This document shows, in pieces, positions 30,655 through 42,100 of a stretch of DNA of 64,000 nt (position 1 is the first letter of the stretch; every line of letters begins with the position of its first letter). Source of the DNA: Ditylenchus dipsaci (lineage: Eukaryota; Nematoda; Chromadorea; Rhabditida; Anguinidae); the NCBI GenBank assembly GCA_004194705.1, contig SADC01000240.1, positions 124,001 to 188,000 on the forward strand. Direction: 5' to 3'. The position numbers were made by a program, and so were the translations under genes. The notes under the pieces were generated by a model, which did not search any database, was not told the origin of the DNA, and saw nothing but the letters and a program-made list of their open reading frames with translations.

Positions 30655-30975
30655 TAAATTTTGTTGACTGAAAAATTGATTGACTTTGAAAAATTGGTTG
30701 ATTATAAAAATTTCGTTAATTATGTGAAACTCGTTGGCCATAAAAATTTCATTTTAGAAATACATTTTTTAAGCAAGCTTTTTCTGTTAACTATGTAAAG
30801 TTGGTTGACTATGTGAAATTGGTTGACTATGTAAAATTTGTTGACTGTATAAAAAATGTTGACTATGTAAAATGTGCTAAAATGTAAAATTTGTTGACTA
30901 TGTAGAATTTGTTAACTGTGTAAGATTTGTTAACTATGAAAATTTTGTTAACTATGTAAGATTTGTTAACTGTGG
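30655..30975. repeat. GTTGACTATGTAAAATTT minisatellite
   Basis: About 15 diverged copies of an 18-19 bp unit (TTGTTGACTATGTAAAAT). It resembles one arm of the word-array fold-backs, but no opposite arm is seen nearby. Confidence 0.7.
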
Positions 30976-30999
30976 AAGATTTTTTTTGTTATAGCTCCC

Positions 31000-31449
31000 C
31001 CTCCCACTACGGCGTAGCACGTAACACCATAATTTGGACCCTGCCATATTTTTCAGTTTTATTTGTCACAGGTTCATTCTATGCTCACACTTTTAAGGCA
31101 ACTTTGTGCGGAGAACCCCAAAAAAGCAATTAGACGCGTAGAGTACCAAAAATGGCGAGATTCGGGCCCCACAATTTCATATAGTGTATATATATATATG
31201 TTTATATATATTTAATAATAAGCCTAAGCCTGTTAATTGGTTGTTATTTTGGTTATCAATATGTTCACTATAAAAAATAACTGCGTCAGGCTGCCAAAAT
31301 TACGGCTTGCGAATATGCCTGTTTAGGCTCCAAAATTTCTCAAGTTTTTTTTCAATTTTTTTCAATTTAAGCATGTTCTGATAATCATTGAGACAATAAT
31401 TTCGCCCCAATCAAATCTGAAAAGCCGATTTACTTAACGAAAAGTGAAC
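31000..31449. other. Intergenic stretch with a short TA microsatellite
   Basis: TATATATATATG and TATATATATTT around 31187-31212. No gene recognised. Confidence 0.35.
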
Positions 31450-31545
31450 GCTGCTATGATATAACCACCCCCCCCCCCCAAAAGCTACTTTGATAGAACC
31501 GACCTCCACCCCGATAGAACCGACCTTGAGATTGGGGGCTTGAGA
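31450..31545. repeat. C-run element end with GATAGAACCGACC words
   Basis: GATATAACCACCCCC, then GCTACTTTGATAGAACCGAC and CCCGATAGAACCGACC. Resembles one end of the CTAC..CCCC class. The opposite end is not evident. Confidence 0.4.
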
Positions 31546-32008
31546 AGGGGGTAGGGGGCTTGAGATTTAGATTCCCATTTGCATTTCTTTCTTCAACTCG
31601 ATTGTAGTAATTCCAACACCAGGAAAAGGGCTTGAATTTGGACATCTAAATTTTGCATCTATAATACGAATAGAGCAGCAGAAAAAAACAGTTTTCAGAA
31701 AAAAATATCGAAGGTCAACTGCAATAAATACTGAAAAATAGTATTTCTCCGATTTTCCTTCACGGAGAAATACTTAGTATTTCTCCGGGTAATTACCCGC
31801 GTAATTACCCATCACTCAACCCTAGATAGAAGGAAATGACAACAAAAAATTTGGAATAAAAATTTGTCTCAAAAGGAAACTTTTTATAATAAAACATTTT
31901 TAAAAACATTTCTTAAGCATATTTCATTCTTACTATATATTTTAACTCAAAAAGAAAATATCTTATCAAACTCACAAAATAACTCCACCAAAGTTTTGGT
32001 CGCGTGGA

Positions 32009-32310
32009 ATGTTTGGTAGCAACAAAAACAAGGAAGAAAAGACTTCAAAACCGATCGTGAGAAGTGCTACATAGCTCGAGACTTGTTCTTTAGGTGCCTT
32101 GAACAAAAGGGAACTGCTGAAAGTTGTCAACGTCCCTACAATCAATTCTACAGAGGTTGCATTTTTATTTAAAAAATATTAAACAACTTTTTGAAAAATT
32201 AAATTTATCGTTTTTCAGATTGTCCCAAGTCTTGGGCAGACCACTTTCTGCGCCAAAAAGAATTCGCTAGGTATAATTTTAAATTATTTTCTCAAAAACA
32301 GTTTGAGTTA
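32009..32310 (+). CDS. coa-6: COA6-like cytochrome c oxidase assembly factor (twin CX9C type)
   Basis: Small protein of the mitochondrial intermembrane space that helps copper delivery to cytochrome c oxidase. Exon 1 is 32009-32155 and exon 2 starts at 32219. Visible: MFGSNKNKEEKTSK, then REKCYIARDLFFRCLEQ, an exact C-X9-C with the family's C..ARD...C pattern, then ESCQRPYNQFYRG and CPKSWADHF giving the second Cys pair, then RQKEF. One base is missing near 32052 between the start and the CX9C part. The 3' end is unclear: either reading continues past RQKEFAR, or GTATAA there is a donor. COX6B is the alternative, but spacing and sequence favour COA6. Confidence 0.75.
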
Positions 32311-32489
32311 CAGTTGACTTTTTATGAGCTATCCTCTCTTAAATTTTTTTCGGGTTGGTGCGTGGTATTTTTTGATCGTTGGCTAGTACAGTCCAAAAAT
32401 AGCAAATACAGTCGAAGCTCCCAATAGTGTACAGTGTACACTAAATAAAAAAGTACAGAAAAATAAAAAATGCCTTAAAAAAACCGACT

Positions 32490-33075
32490 CTACCCTGTTT
32501 CGTCCCAAATTGTTTCCGCCAAAAATCGTTATAGCCAAAAACGTTACATTTTTAATTAATTAGTTTGCTACATACAGTCGAGTCTCGATTTAACGTACCC
32601 CCTGGAGACCGGCCCTAGGGGTACGTTAAATCGAGGGGTACGTTAAATTGGGGGTACGTTAAATCGAGACTCGACTGTATGGTTTTTCTTACTAATTTTG
32701 TGGACATTCTCATCTGCAAGTTCATACTCGAATTGATGCTAGAGAGCAGGGCTACATTTTGAGCGTAAGGTTGTAAATAACCATGTCTGCAATTTTTGCT
32801 GAAAACCCTGAAATTTCCGGAATACTGGACTTTTTTTCGAGAACTTTTGGTGTTTTTCAGCAAATATTGCAGACATGGTCATATACAACTTTATACGCAA
32901 AATTTAGCCCTGCTCTCTAGCATCAATTTGAGTATAAACTTGGAAATGAGAATATCTACAAAATTAGCTAGAAAAACCATGTGTAGAAAACTAATTAATT
33001 AAAAATGTAACGTTTTTGGCTATAACGATTTTTGGCGGAAACAATTTGGGACGAAACAGGGTGGAGCCAAAAAAA
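32490..33075. mobile_element. Fold-back element, second copy of the 2400-4290 family
   Basis: Left arm CCCTGTTTCGTCCCAAATTG and AATTAGTTTGCTA; right arm AATTTGGGACGAAACAGGG. Inside, ACCATGTCTGCAAT and its complement form the same inner hairpin as at 2589-2690. A pogo-like MITE is nested in the left arm. It fills most of the gap between COA6 and PRORP. Confidence 0.8.
32573..32679. mobile_element. pogo/Tigger-like MITE, word GGGTACGTTAAAT
   Basis: A nearly perfect inverted repeat: TACAGTCGAGTCTCGATTTA and TAAATCGAGACTCGACTGTA. GGGGTACGTTAAAT occurs three times in tandem on the right. It interrupts the left arm of the fold-back around it. Confidence 0.85.
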
Positions 33076-33113
33076 CCATGCTCCTGACTAGCAATGCATT
33101 TAAAAAATTTTGA

Positions 33114-33128
33114 CCTTTTCATTTACAG
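33114..33128 (+). promoter_or_regulatory. Probable trans-splice acceptor before PRORP
   Basis: CCTTTTCATTTACAG lies 41 bases before the first ATG of the PRORP gene, with no donor recognised upstream. In a nematode this fits spliced-leader addition, and it fits a downstream operon gene. Confidence 0.4.
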
Positions 33129-33169
33129 ATTCAAAGAAGAGTTTCTCAGGGCCCAAACTGCCCATAAAA

Positions 33170-36100
33170 ATGAATCTACATAGATTAGCCGTTTTGTGCT
33201 CGAGGATCAGCAGAATAAAAACATATGGTTCATTAGCTTCTACATCATCTTATCATGCTTCTAGTAATTATTTAAGTACTCAGGTTGGTCACTTAAAAAT
33301 TCTTTCAAATCTTACATTATTATTATGAAAATTGTCAGAATCTCTAAATTACATTAATTGTAACACTTTTAGACATCAACCCTACTAAGAAAAAGTACTG
33401 TTGCCCTTGCTTAGTCTGCCGACAAAACTATTTCAACACAACTTCTTCCCCTGATGACATGCCTCGAATAGAAAGCTTTTTTGTCGACGCAGATCTTGAT
33501 GAAGAAGAGGGCGAGGCAGATCCAGAAGCAGCTATTCGGCTAGAAAATGCTCAAGGAAAAATCTACAGGGAACTAGACGATAACACCAGCTTTGATGAAA
33601 CTTACTATAAAGAAGTTCTGCAAGAAAATGATATGGTAACCATTTTGTATGCAAAGTTTGGGATGCATGCGAAAAAAAGTATTTCGCCTTGGTCTCCCGG
33701 TTTTTTTTCAAAAATTCGGATCAGTCACAAAATTTTTTATATCATTAATTTTTTGTATCATTATGATTGAAAAATGGTTTTTTATTGGTTTAAAGCAGGG
33801 CTGCCATATGTCCTTTTTTAAAAAGATTTGTCCTTTTTGGGACCCCAAATCTTTTTTCATTTTCGAAGTTTTAGTCAAAATCTTTTTTTTCGCCTCAAAA
33901 TGGCAATAAGCACTAGGTAAAATGGACTTTTTCCTTCAAATTCCTGTTTTTTGACCAAATGTACTTCTTTTAAATTTTGAGATGGCAGCCCTGGTTTAAG
34001 GTGAAAAATATTGCAGTCAAAAAATTTTCAAAAAAAAATTGCCTTGGTTCCCCAAGCTGATCTGACTGGTGGGGGTATAGTGTAATTTAGCCAAAAATTC
34101 TTTTTTCTTTGGATGCCTTAGTCCTCTAAGCTGCTTTTCGTTAAACTTCAAATAGTCAAAAAAAATGAGCTTGGAAAACAAAGGCACCCGAAAATAAATT
34201 TTTCCACAGTTTCACGGATGGCTTCGGATGTTAATAAAAAATAGGGCTAAATTGTGGTATATGGTCCTCGCCCAAAAACCCCCAAAATCATATTTTTTCA
34301 ACGTTTTGGCTACTGAAACATGCTTCAAACATGTTTTTAAATGGCGGTCGAACCTTTTTAACAAAAAAATTTCCGGCCAAAATTTGACTTTTCACCTTAG
34401 GGGACCTAGGAAAGGTACCTGGATACCCTACAATCGCCGAAAAAGATAAATGCGAACACATGGCTACCTGGATGTACCTGGATACCCTACAATCGCCAAA
34501 AAAGATAAATGCGAGCACATGGCTAATATTTAATGTTTGATCAACTTTCTAAAGCTTTAAATTTTCTCAAAACCCTTAATTTTTTAGTCTGCCGACGATC
34601 TACTCGACCAACTGATCACCAAACACGATTCTTTTGACCGTCAAAAAGCTATCTACTGCCTCAACGACCTACTCCAAATAGCAAACCACAACTTGGCTGC
34701 CGAAAACCCAGCTCTTCTAGCCATTGGAATCAAAATGCTGGCTTTAATCCATGCTCAAGGCAATCCTTTAGGAACCGAGAGCAGTTTGGAGATCAGCAAC
34801 AAAATTATTGCCTATTTCCAGCGAAATCTCGATCAAATTGCGGATGCTCAAGAAAAAGCCGTGCTGAAGCTATTTCTGGGGGCTTGCCAAGGAGAAATTT
34901 TCCTAGATGGTCAAATACTATCTGAATCAAGAATGTGGGATGCCAGCGACTGCTTTCACATATTGGCAGCCATTGCTATTCGGACAGGAAAATTGGAAGA
35001 ATTGAAGAAGTTAAGTCTGGAAATGGCTCGTGGTCAAAGTTTTTTCTCTCATGCCACTTACCCGCTTACAATGCTATGATGGAGGTGTTGCAAAAGACTT
35101 CAGATACATCTGTGAAAGAATCTAGTGTTAAAAGCAAAAGTACAGTGGAGAAAAAAGAAGGGTTGGTAAAAGATATGCAGAGTGAATCTGATCTGGAAAA
35201 AGGTCAGATTTTTGACAAACTTTTTTCAATTTTTTCGTTTGAAAAAATTACAAAGGCTAACCTCAGTTATCCGGCACCTCACATATGCTTCACTTGGCTG
35301 AAATTGTCTTTTTCTCTGTCAACTGACACTCCAGTTATCCGGTACCTCGTTTGTTCGGCACCCTGAGGTGAGATAACCGGGGTGGCCGGATAACTTGAGT
35401 GCCGAATAACCGAGGTTTGATTGTATATTACAATAAGAGAGTTTGACGCTACTGTAATATATCACCTCCCCCCCCAAAGCCTAAGCCCAAAAAAAAGCTA
35501 CTGTAATATACCTTCCCTCCCAATAATTTTTCAGGTACCCCAAAACCATACTTTTTTGGTAAAGTGGTGAAATTATCACGTGTTGTCCCTGAGCCTAATG
35601 CCTATGGCCCAAAGCCTAAGCCTAAAGGCTAAGCCTAATTCCTAAGCCTAAAAATTATTGGGGGAGGGGGGGGGGTATATTACAGTAGCGCCGAGAGTTT
35701 TATGCCTCGATACGTACGTTAGGAGAGTCTCGAAGGCTAAGTTTCGGTATACACCCCCCACTCAAGTTCGGTATACACCCCCCACTCAAGTTCGGTATAC
35801 ACCTCCCACTCAAGTTCGGTATACACCCCCACTCAAGTTCGGTATACACCCCCACTCAAGTTCGGTATACACCAGGGCTGTAAATTTTTTATTTTTGACA
35901 TCCTACATCCACATCCACATCCGGCCAAAAACATCCACATCCACATCCGACATCCGACCCAAAAATTTTCGACATGCAACATCCACATCCGACATCTGGC
36001 CTAAAATTTTTGACATCCACATCCATCCGGATGTCAAATTTTTTTGACATCCTTACATCCAAATGACATCCGGATGTCAAAATTTTTGACATCCGGATTT

Positions 36101-39100
36101 CCAAGTGATATCTGGATGTTTACATCCACCTCCGGCTGAATGTGGATGTCAAAAAAATTGCTTATATTCACTTTTAATTAATAATATGGGTACAATAGCC
36201 TATTTAGACAAGAGACATAGAAAAGATGCAATCACTACACATGGGCATAACAATGGCAAATATTTATTTTGACGTGAAACCAAGACACTAAAGTGAACCA
36301 AATTAAACATTCATCAGACCCAAATTGAACCCTAGCAGCACTTTCCTTCGAAGCAAATCCTCCAACGAGCAGCCCTTGACACCACCGGAGTTGATAGACT
36401 AAATCATCAAAATAAAGAATAAATAATCTACTCACTTGATCCCTCGCTCTTCCTCGGTCTCTTGCTCAAAGTTGTCGGCGTATTTCCTGGCACCTTCCGT
36501 TTGTTGTTCTTGGGCATTGCTTGCTCTTCGACTTCCTCTTCTCCGGATGTTATTTGCACTTCGTGGCTCATGGCGACTAGCTTGACTGAAGAAAAAGTAT
36601 AATTTCGGTTAAGAATTGTTCGGGAGGGAATGGACTATTGGAAATTGTAGATTTGGGAATCGGAGGAATGGGACAAACGATGAGACGAAAAGAAGGAAAG
36701 AAAATCTTTCTGAGTTTTGCGGGATTTTAGCTTATCGGATTTTGGCGTTTGGTTTTTCGAAACAACAAAGAAGAAGATTTAGAACCAGGAGAAAAGAATG
36801 TTTCGGCCACAAGCCGAAAAAATCCGCAAAAGCATATTGACATCCGCCATGAAAACATCTGAAAAACATCCGGACATCCGCTGACATCCGACCTAAAAAA
36901 TTTTATCCACATCCACATCCGGCCAACAAAATTTTGACATCCACATCCGACATCCGACCCAAAATTTTTTGCCATGCAACATCCACATCCACATCCGCCG
37001 GATGTGGATGTTTCGGATGTACACATCCACATCCGGATGTATCTTCCGGATGTTTTTACAGCCCTGGTATACACCCCCAGTTTGCCTTTAAGCTGATTTT
37101 TTTTAAATTTTTTTCCGAATTTTTTTCAACTTTAAACCAATAAAAAAAACGTTTTAAAATTTCAAAAAATTAAAAAAAAAATTAGCTTGGGGGACCAAGG
37201 CAAACTGGGGGTGTATACCGAACTTGAGTGGGGGGTGTATACCGAAACTGCTCCGTCTCGAAGGTTTCTCTGTCATTTTTTTCGTAATTATAGAAAGCTG
37301 TTGAAGTCTTTACTGAACCTTGTCTACTAAACCTACAAACCCTTGTCTAAGCTTAAAAATCACAAAAATCAACAAAGGGGGTCAAGGCGAAAACTCCTCA
37401 TTTAGCAAAACTTTTTTGTAATTGTTAATGTCTTTCATGTAATGTCTTTATTTTGAAAAATAATCATACTGAAAATTTACTTCTATTAATTTCCTTCTAA
37501 AAAGTTGCAAAATCTTTTTTCTATTTTGCCTTAGACTTGATTTTATCGTCGTCTACAATGATTTTGGCAAACTAAATTGATATTTTTTGTTAGTTTCGCT
37601 GAATGGAGTTAACATAGGTCTTATGGTAATCTAGTAATTTTGGCCTGGATTTCAGCTATTAAACGAGCTATGATATAATTTTTTGTGCCTCTTTCAGGTT
37701 TTTTTATGTTTTTAAAAATATTTTATGAAAATAACTGGACTATGTAAAGGAATGTGAAGAATTTTGAACTTTTTACTTTAGCTCAATTGCTAACAATTTT
37801 TATGGAACAGCTAAGAATTCAAGAAGAAGCTGTCACCCAAGGAGAATATGCCGTATTTATCAAACCTGCTTTAAAGTAAAAAAACTAATATAAAAAAAAT
37901 TGACTAAAATACTTAAATATTTTTTTCAGACAGTATCCGGCTTGGAGAGTATTTACAACAAAAGTTAGAATAATACTTTACTAATTAAAATATTTTTGAT
38001 TGTTTTTTTTAGCAAATGCCTGACCACACTTGTGAGCTCTGCTACGAAGCAACAAAGGCCACTGAGGCAGCTAGACATACCTCTCGTAATAAATTTTATA
38101 ACAGCATTTTATTTCATATATATTTATTTTTCACTACTTAACATATTGGTTACACTTTGTCAAAAAAAATCGGAAAAAATCAGCAGATTCGGAACAAATC
38201 ACCCAGTTTTCGTGAAAAACACCCACTTTTTAATTTTTTTTGCTGCTACCACTGTTCTTACGCCTATGCAAGACAAGATCAGAGACTTTCATATACAGGA
38301 CGGTGTTAGACGTGTCGGCTGTTTGTCGTCTTAGACGTTTTTAGCCGGCCGTCTGCTGATCGGTCATGCCGGGTCATGCCGGACGAGGACGAAGAGGGGA
38401 CGGCTCAGGTTCAATATGGCTGCCTTTTATAAGTAAGCTAAGGAACCGAGGCCTTTTTTCCGCATAAAAAGGCCGTTTTGCCACGCATCGCAATAGGAAC
38501 CATTGCTGCTCTCAGCCGTTACAGCAGTAATTAATTTATCAACCCTCGCTATAGTGACACCCTCGGGAGTGGCCTTGGTGTGTCACTATAGCGGGGGTTG
38601 ACTGTATAAATTAATTCTAATCACTAATCCATAATTTCTTAAATATTCAGTTCCTTCACCTCAACTCTTAACAACAAAACAGCATCTTCTTCTCAAAAAG
38701 AAGATAAAAACATTGTAATTTTTTTCAATTTTGTCAATTATATCGCAGTGGTCAACAAATTTAGTTTGACTGATCAAGCTGGAGAAAAAGTAAAACAATT
38801 CAAAGCACAATACAAAAAACTTGAAATGGAACTCAAAGAGATGAAAGCTGGCTCGTTTCATGACCGAAAAGAAGGGTAAGTTTTCAGTAATATTTAGAAA
38901 AACCTCTAGAAACCCACCGATAGCAAACCGTTTAAGGACCGTGGTTCTTGCACGCAGTCTCGTATAATTTAGCATATACTCACTAACTGTAAGCTGATAA
39001 CTGTAGAATTATAAAAAATTTCACAGTTATCGAATATAGTATGTGTAAAATAACTGTAGGATTTTTCGTATAGTCTACTCTCAATATAACGACACCCCAA

Positions 39101-42100
39101 AAGTTCGTTCCCGCCTAGGGTCCGACACTTTTTTCACCTCGATTTTCGAAGTCTTTTACCGAACTAGATTCGACAGTCCTATCATAAAAGCGTACAGATA
39201 CTTATTTTACTGTTGGTTTCTGAAAAAGTTGAAACTTTTGCCAGTAAGACCTGCGCCTGTCGATATACCGACGTCAGTTTTGAAAAATCGTCAATGTTAT
39301 ATCAAGAGGCGCAGGTCTTTCTGCCAAAATATTCAACTTTTTCAGAAATAAACGGTAAAATTAATATTTGCACGATATTTCTGATAGGGCTGTCTAATCA
39401 AGATTAACAGAAGACTTCAAAAATGGAGGTAAAAAGTGTAAAAAAGCGGACCCTAGGCGGGAACGAACTTAAGGGGGTGGTGTTACATCGATATAGGATT
39501 GTATACTTCTGCTACTAATTACTTTGCAAGTCTTTTTTGTCCGGACAGAAAAGCAACCTTGACAAAAACCAGTCTTTTAAAGAAAATTATAGAAAGGTAG
39601 ATTTGGTAATGCAAACTATTCATTTTGACTTTGCAGCTAACTACTGTCCACCTTTCTCAAAAAATGACTTTATCATTATGATTTTATTTATTTAAAATAA
39701 TAGACCTAAGACCTTCATACTAAAAGCTTCATAAATACCGTATTCTCTCTATTAGTTCCACACTCTCTATTAAACCCACACCCCCAACTTTAAGGACCTG
39801 TATCTCAGCTCAGAGAAAATGTTTAACAAAGCTGTTTATTGCATTTTCTTAACTGCCACGAGCTCTACCGATCCCCTTTTTCAGATTAAGGATTTTAACC
39901 CGAAAAGCTCGAGATCGACCCCAAATTTTTCCGATTTTCGGACGATCGAAAAATAATCCCACATGTGGAACTAAAAGAGAGAATACGGTAATATGAATTT
40001 TTTTTTTAAGACATCGCCCACTCATAGTGGATGGTATGAATATCTTGAACATAGACAAATCCAAGACCAATCGAAAGTACTTGGTGGAGCAGGAAAGAAT
40101 AGGCCAATGGAATTTCAAGTCAATGTTTAAGTTTGTGCTGGCCACTATGGCAGCCGATTATTCCCCTGCTTTGGTGATTTTCAAACAAGGCCAAGTGGTG
40201 AGACGACACTTTTCCTAATTTCAGTGAGAATAAACAGTTTTCAGGATGAAAAACAAATTGCTTCATTGGGATTTGTCGGCATCAAATACTTTATACATGA
40301 CGGCAGGTAAATTAACAATATGTTTTTCGGCGCTAGTGCAATATAATCCTCTCCAAAAGGACAAAGCTTTTTTTGCTGCAAAAAGACTTTTTTTGCTGCG
40401 AAAAGACTTTTTTTGCTGCAAAAATTAGTTGATGCAAAAAGTCTTTCTTTTGCTGCAAAAAGTCTTTTTTTTGCTGCAAAAATTCTTTTTTTCGCTGCAA
40501 AAAGACTTTTTTTTGCTGCAAATCGGCTTTTTCTGGTCCAAACTATTTTAGCTGTAATTTTGGCGTGCGGTCGATTGGTCCACGGTCAATTGGTCCACGG
40601 TCAATTGGTCCACGGTCAATTGATCCACGGTCAATTGGTCCACAGGTCAATTGGTCCACGGTCAATTGGTCCACGGTCAATTGATCCACGGTCAATTGGT
40701 CCACAGGTCAATTGGTCCACAGGTCAATTGGTCCACGGTCAATTGGTCCACGGTCAATTGATCCACGGTCAATTGATCCACGGTCAATTGGTCCACGGTC
40801 AATTGATCCACGGTCAATTGGTCCACGGTCAATTGGTCCACGGTCAATTGATCCACGGTCAATTGGTCCACAGGTCAATTGGTCCACGGTCAATTGATCC
40901 ACGGTCAATTGGTCCACAGGTCAATTGGTCCACGGTCAATTGGTCCACGGTCAATTGATCCACGGTCAATTGGTCCACAGGTCAATTGGTCCACGGTCAA
41001 TTGCTCCACGGTCAATTGATCCACGGTCAATTGGTCCACAGGTCAATTGGTCCACAGGTCAATTGGTCCACAGGTCAATTGGTCCACAGGTCAATTGGTC
41101 CACGGTCAATTGGTCCACGGTCAATTGATCCACGGTCAATTGGTCCACAGGTCAATTGGTCCACAGGTCAATTGGTCCACAGGTCAATTGGTCCACGGTC
41201 AATTGGTCCACGGTCAATTGATCCACGGTCAATTGATCCACGGTCAATTGGTCCACAGGTCAATTGGTCCACAGGTCAATTGGTCCACAGGTCAATTGGT
41301 ACACAGGTCAATTGGTCCACGGTCAATTGGTCCACGGTCAATTGGTCCACAGGTCAATTGGTCCACAGGTCAATTGGTCCACAGGTCAATTGGTCCACGG
41401 TCAATTGGTCCACAGGTCAATTGGTCCACGGTCAATTGGTCCACGGTCAATTGATCCACGGTCAATTGGTCCACAGGTCAATTGGTCCACAGGTCAATTG
41501 GTCCACAGGTCAATTGGTCCACAGGTCAATTGGTCCACGGTCAATTGGTCCACGGTCAATTGATCCACGGTCAATTGATCCACGGTCAATTGGTCCACGG
41601 TCAATTGATCCACGGTCAATTGGTCCACGGTCAATTGGTCCACGGTCAATTGATCCACGGTCAATTGGTCCACAGGTCAATTGGTCCACGGTCAATTGAT
41701 CCACGGTCAATTGGTCCACAGGTCAATTGGTCCACGGTCAATTGGTCCACGGTCAATTGATCCACGGTCAATTGGTCCACAGGTCAATTGGTCCACGGTC
41801 AATTGCTCCACGGTCAATTGATCCACGGTCAATTGGTCCACGGTCAATTGATCCACGGTCAATTGGTCCACGGTCAATTGGTCCACGGTCAATTGGTCCA
41901 CAGGTCAATTGGTCCACAGGTCAATTGGTCCACAGGTCAATTGGTCCACAGGTCAATTGGTCCACAGGTCAATTGCTCCACAAAATTATTTTCAAATTAA
42001 TCTTTTTTGTCTTGTGAAGAACTTATGTTATTTTAACAGTTCTTCGATAATTCAGCCTTAACCCTACTGGTAAATCCACGCACCAACCAAACCAAGTGGT

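Larger units (their letters stand above)
35735..37255. mobile_element. Fold-back with TTCGGTATACACCCCCCAC words (24-bp unit)
   Basis: Six tandem copies of a 24-bp unit (CGGTATACACCCCCCACTCA) on the left. On the right are GGGGGTGTATACCGAAC and a second inverse copy, with a degenerate copy at 37068. A hAT-like element (35872-37067) is nested in it, directly inside a copy of the word. Intron 3 of PRORP. Confidence 0.75.

Noticed and set aside
32219..32430. Full extension of COA6 through the open frame to about 32430.
   Set aside because: The extension past RQKEFAR runs into a pogo-like word (TACAGTCGAAGCTCCC) and lacks family similarity, so the end is left open.
35658..36047. 129-residue frame with repeated RYTPPTQV-like peptide.
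   Set aside because: It is the translation of the 24-bp CGGTATACACCCCCC tandem and the ACATCC array.
40562..41985. CRISPR-like array.
   Set aside because: The repeats are directly abutting 15-16 bp units with no unique spacers, in a eukaryotic intron, inside a fold-back element.
40413..42017. Long open frames on both strands with repeating HGQLVHGQ- or RSIGPRSI-like peptides.
   Set aside because: They arise because 15-bp units keep any frame open; frames shift wherever a 16-bp unit occurs, and the same text is open on both strands. No gene signals accompany them.
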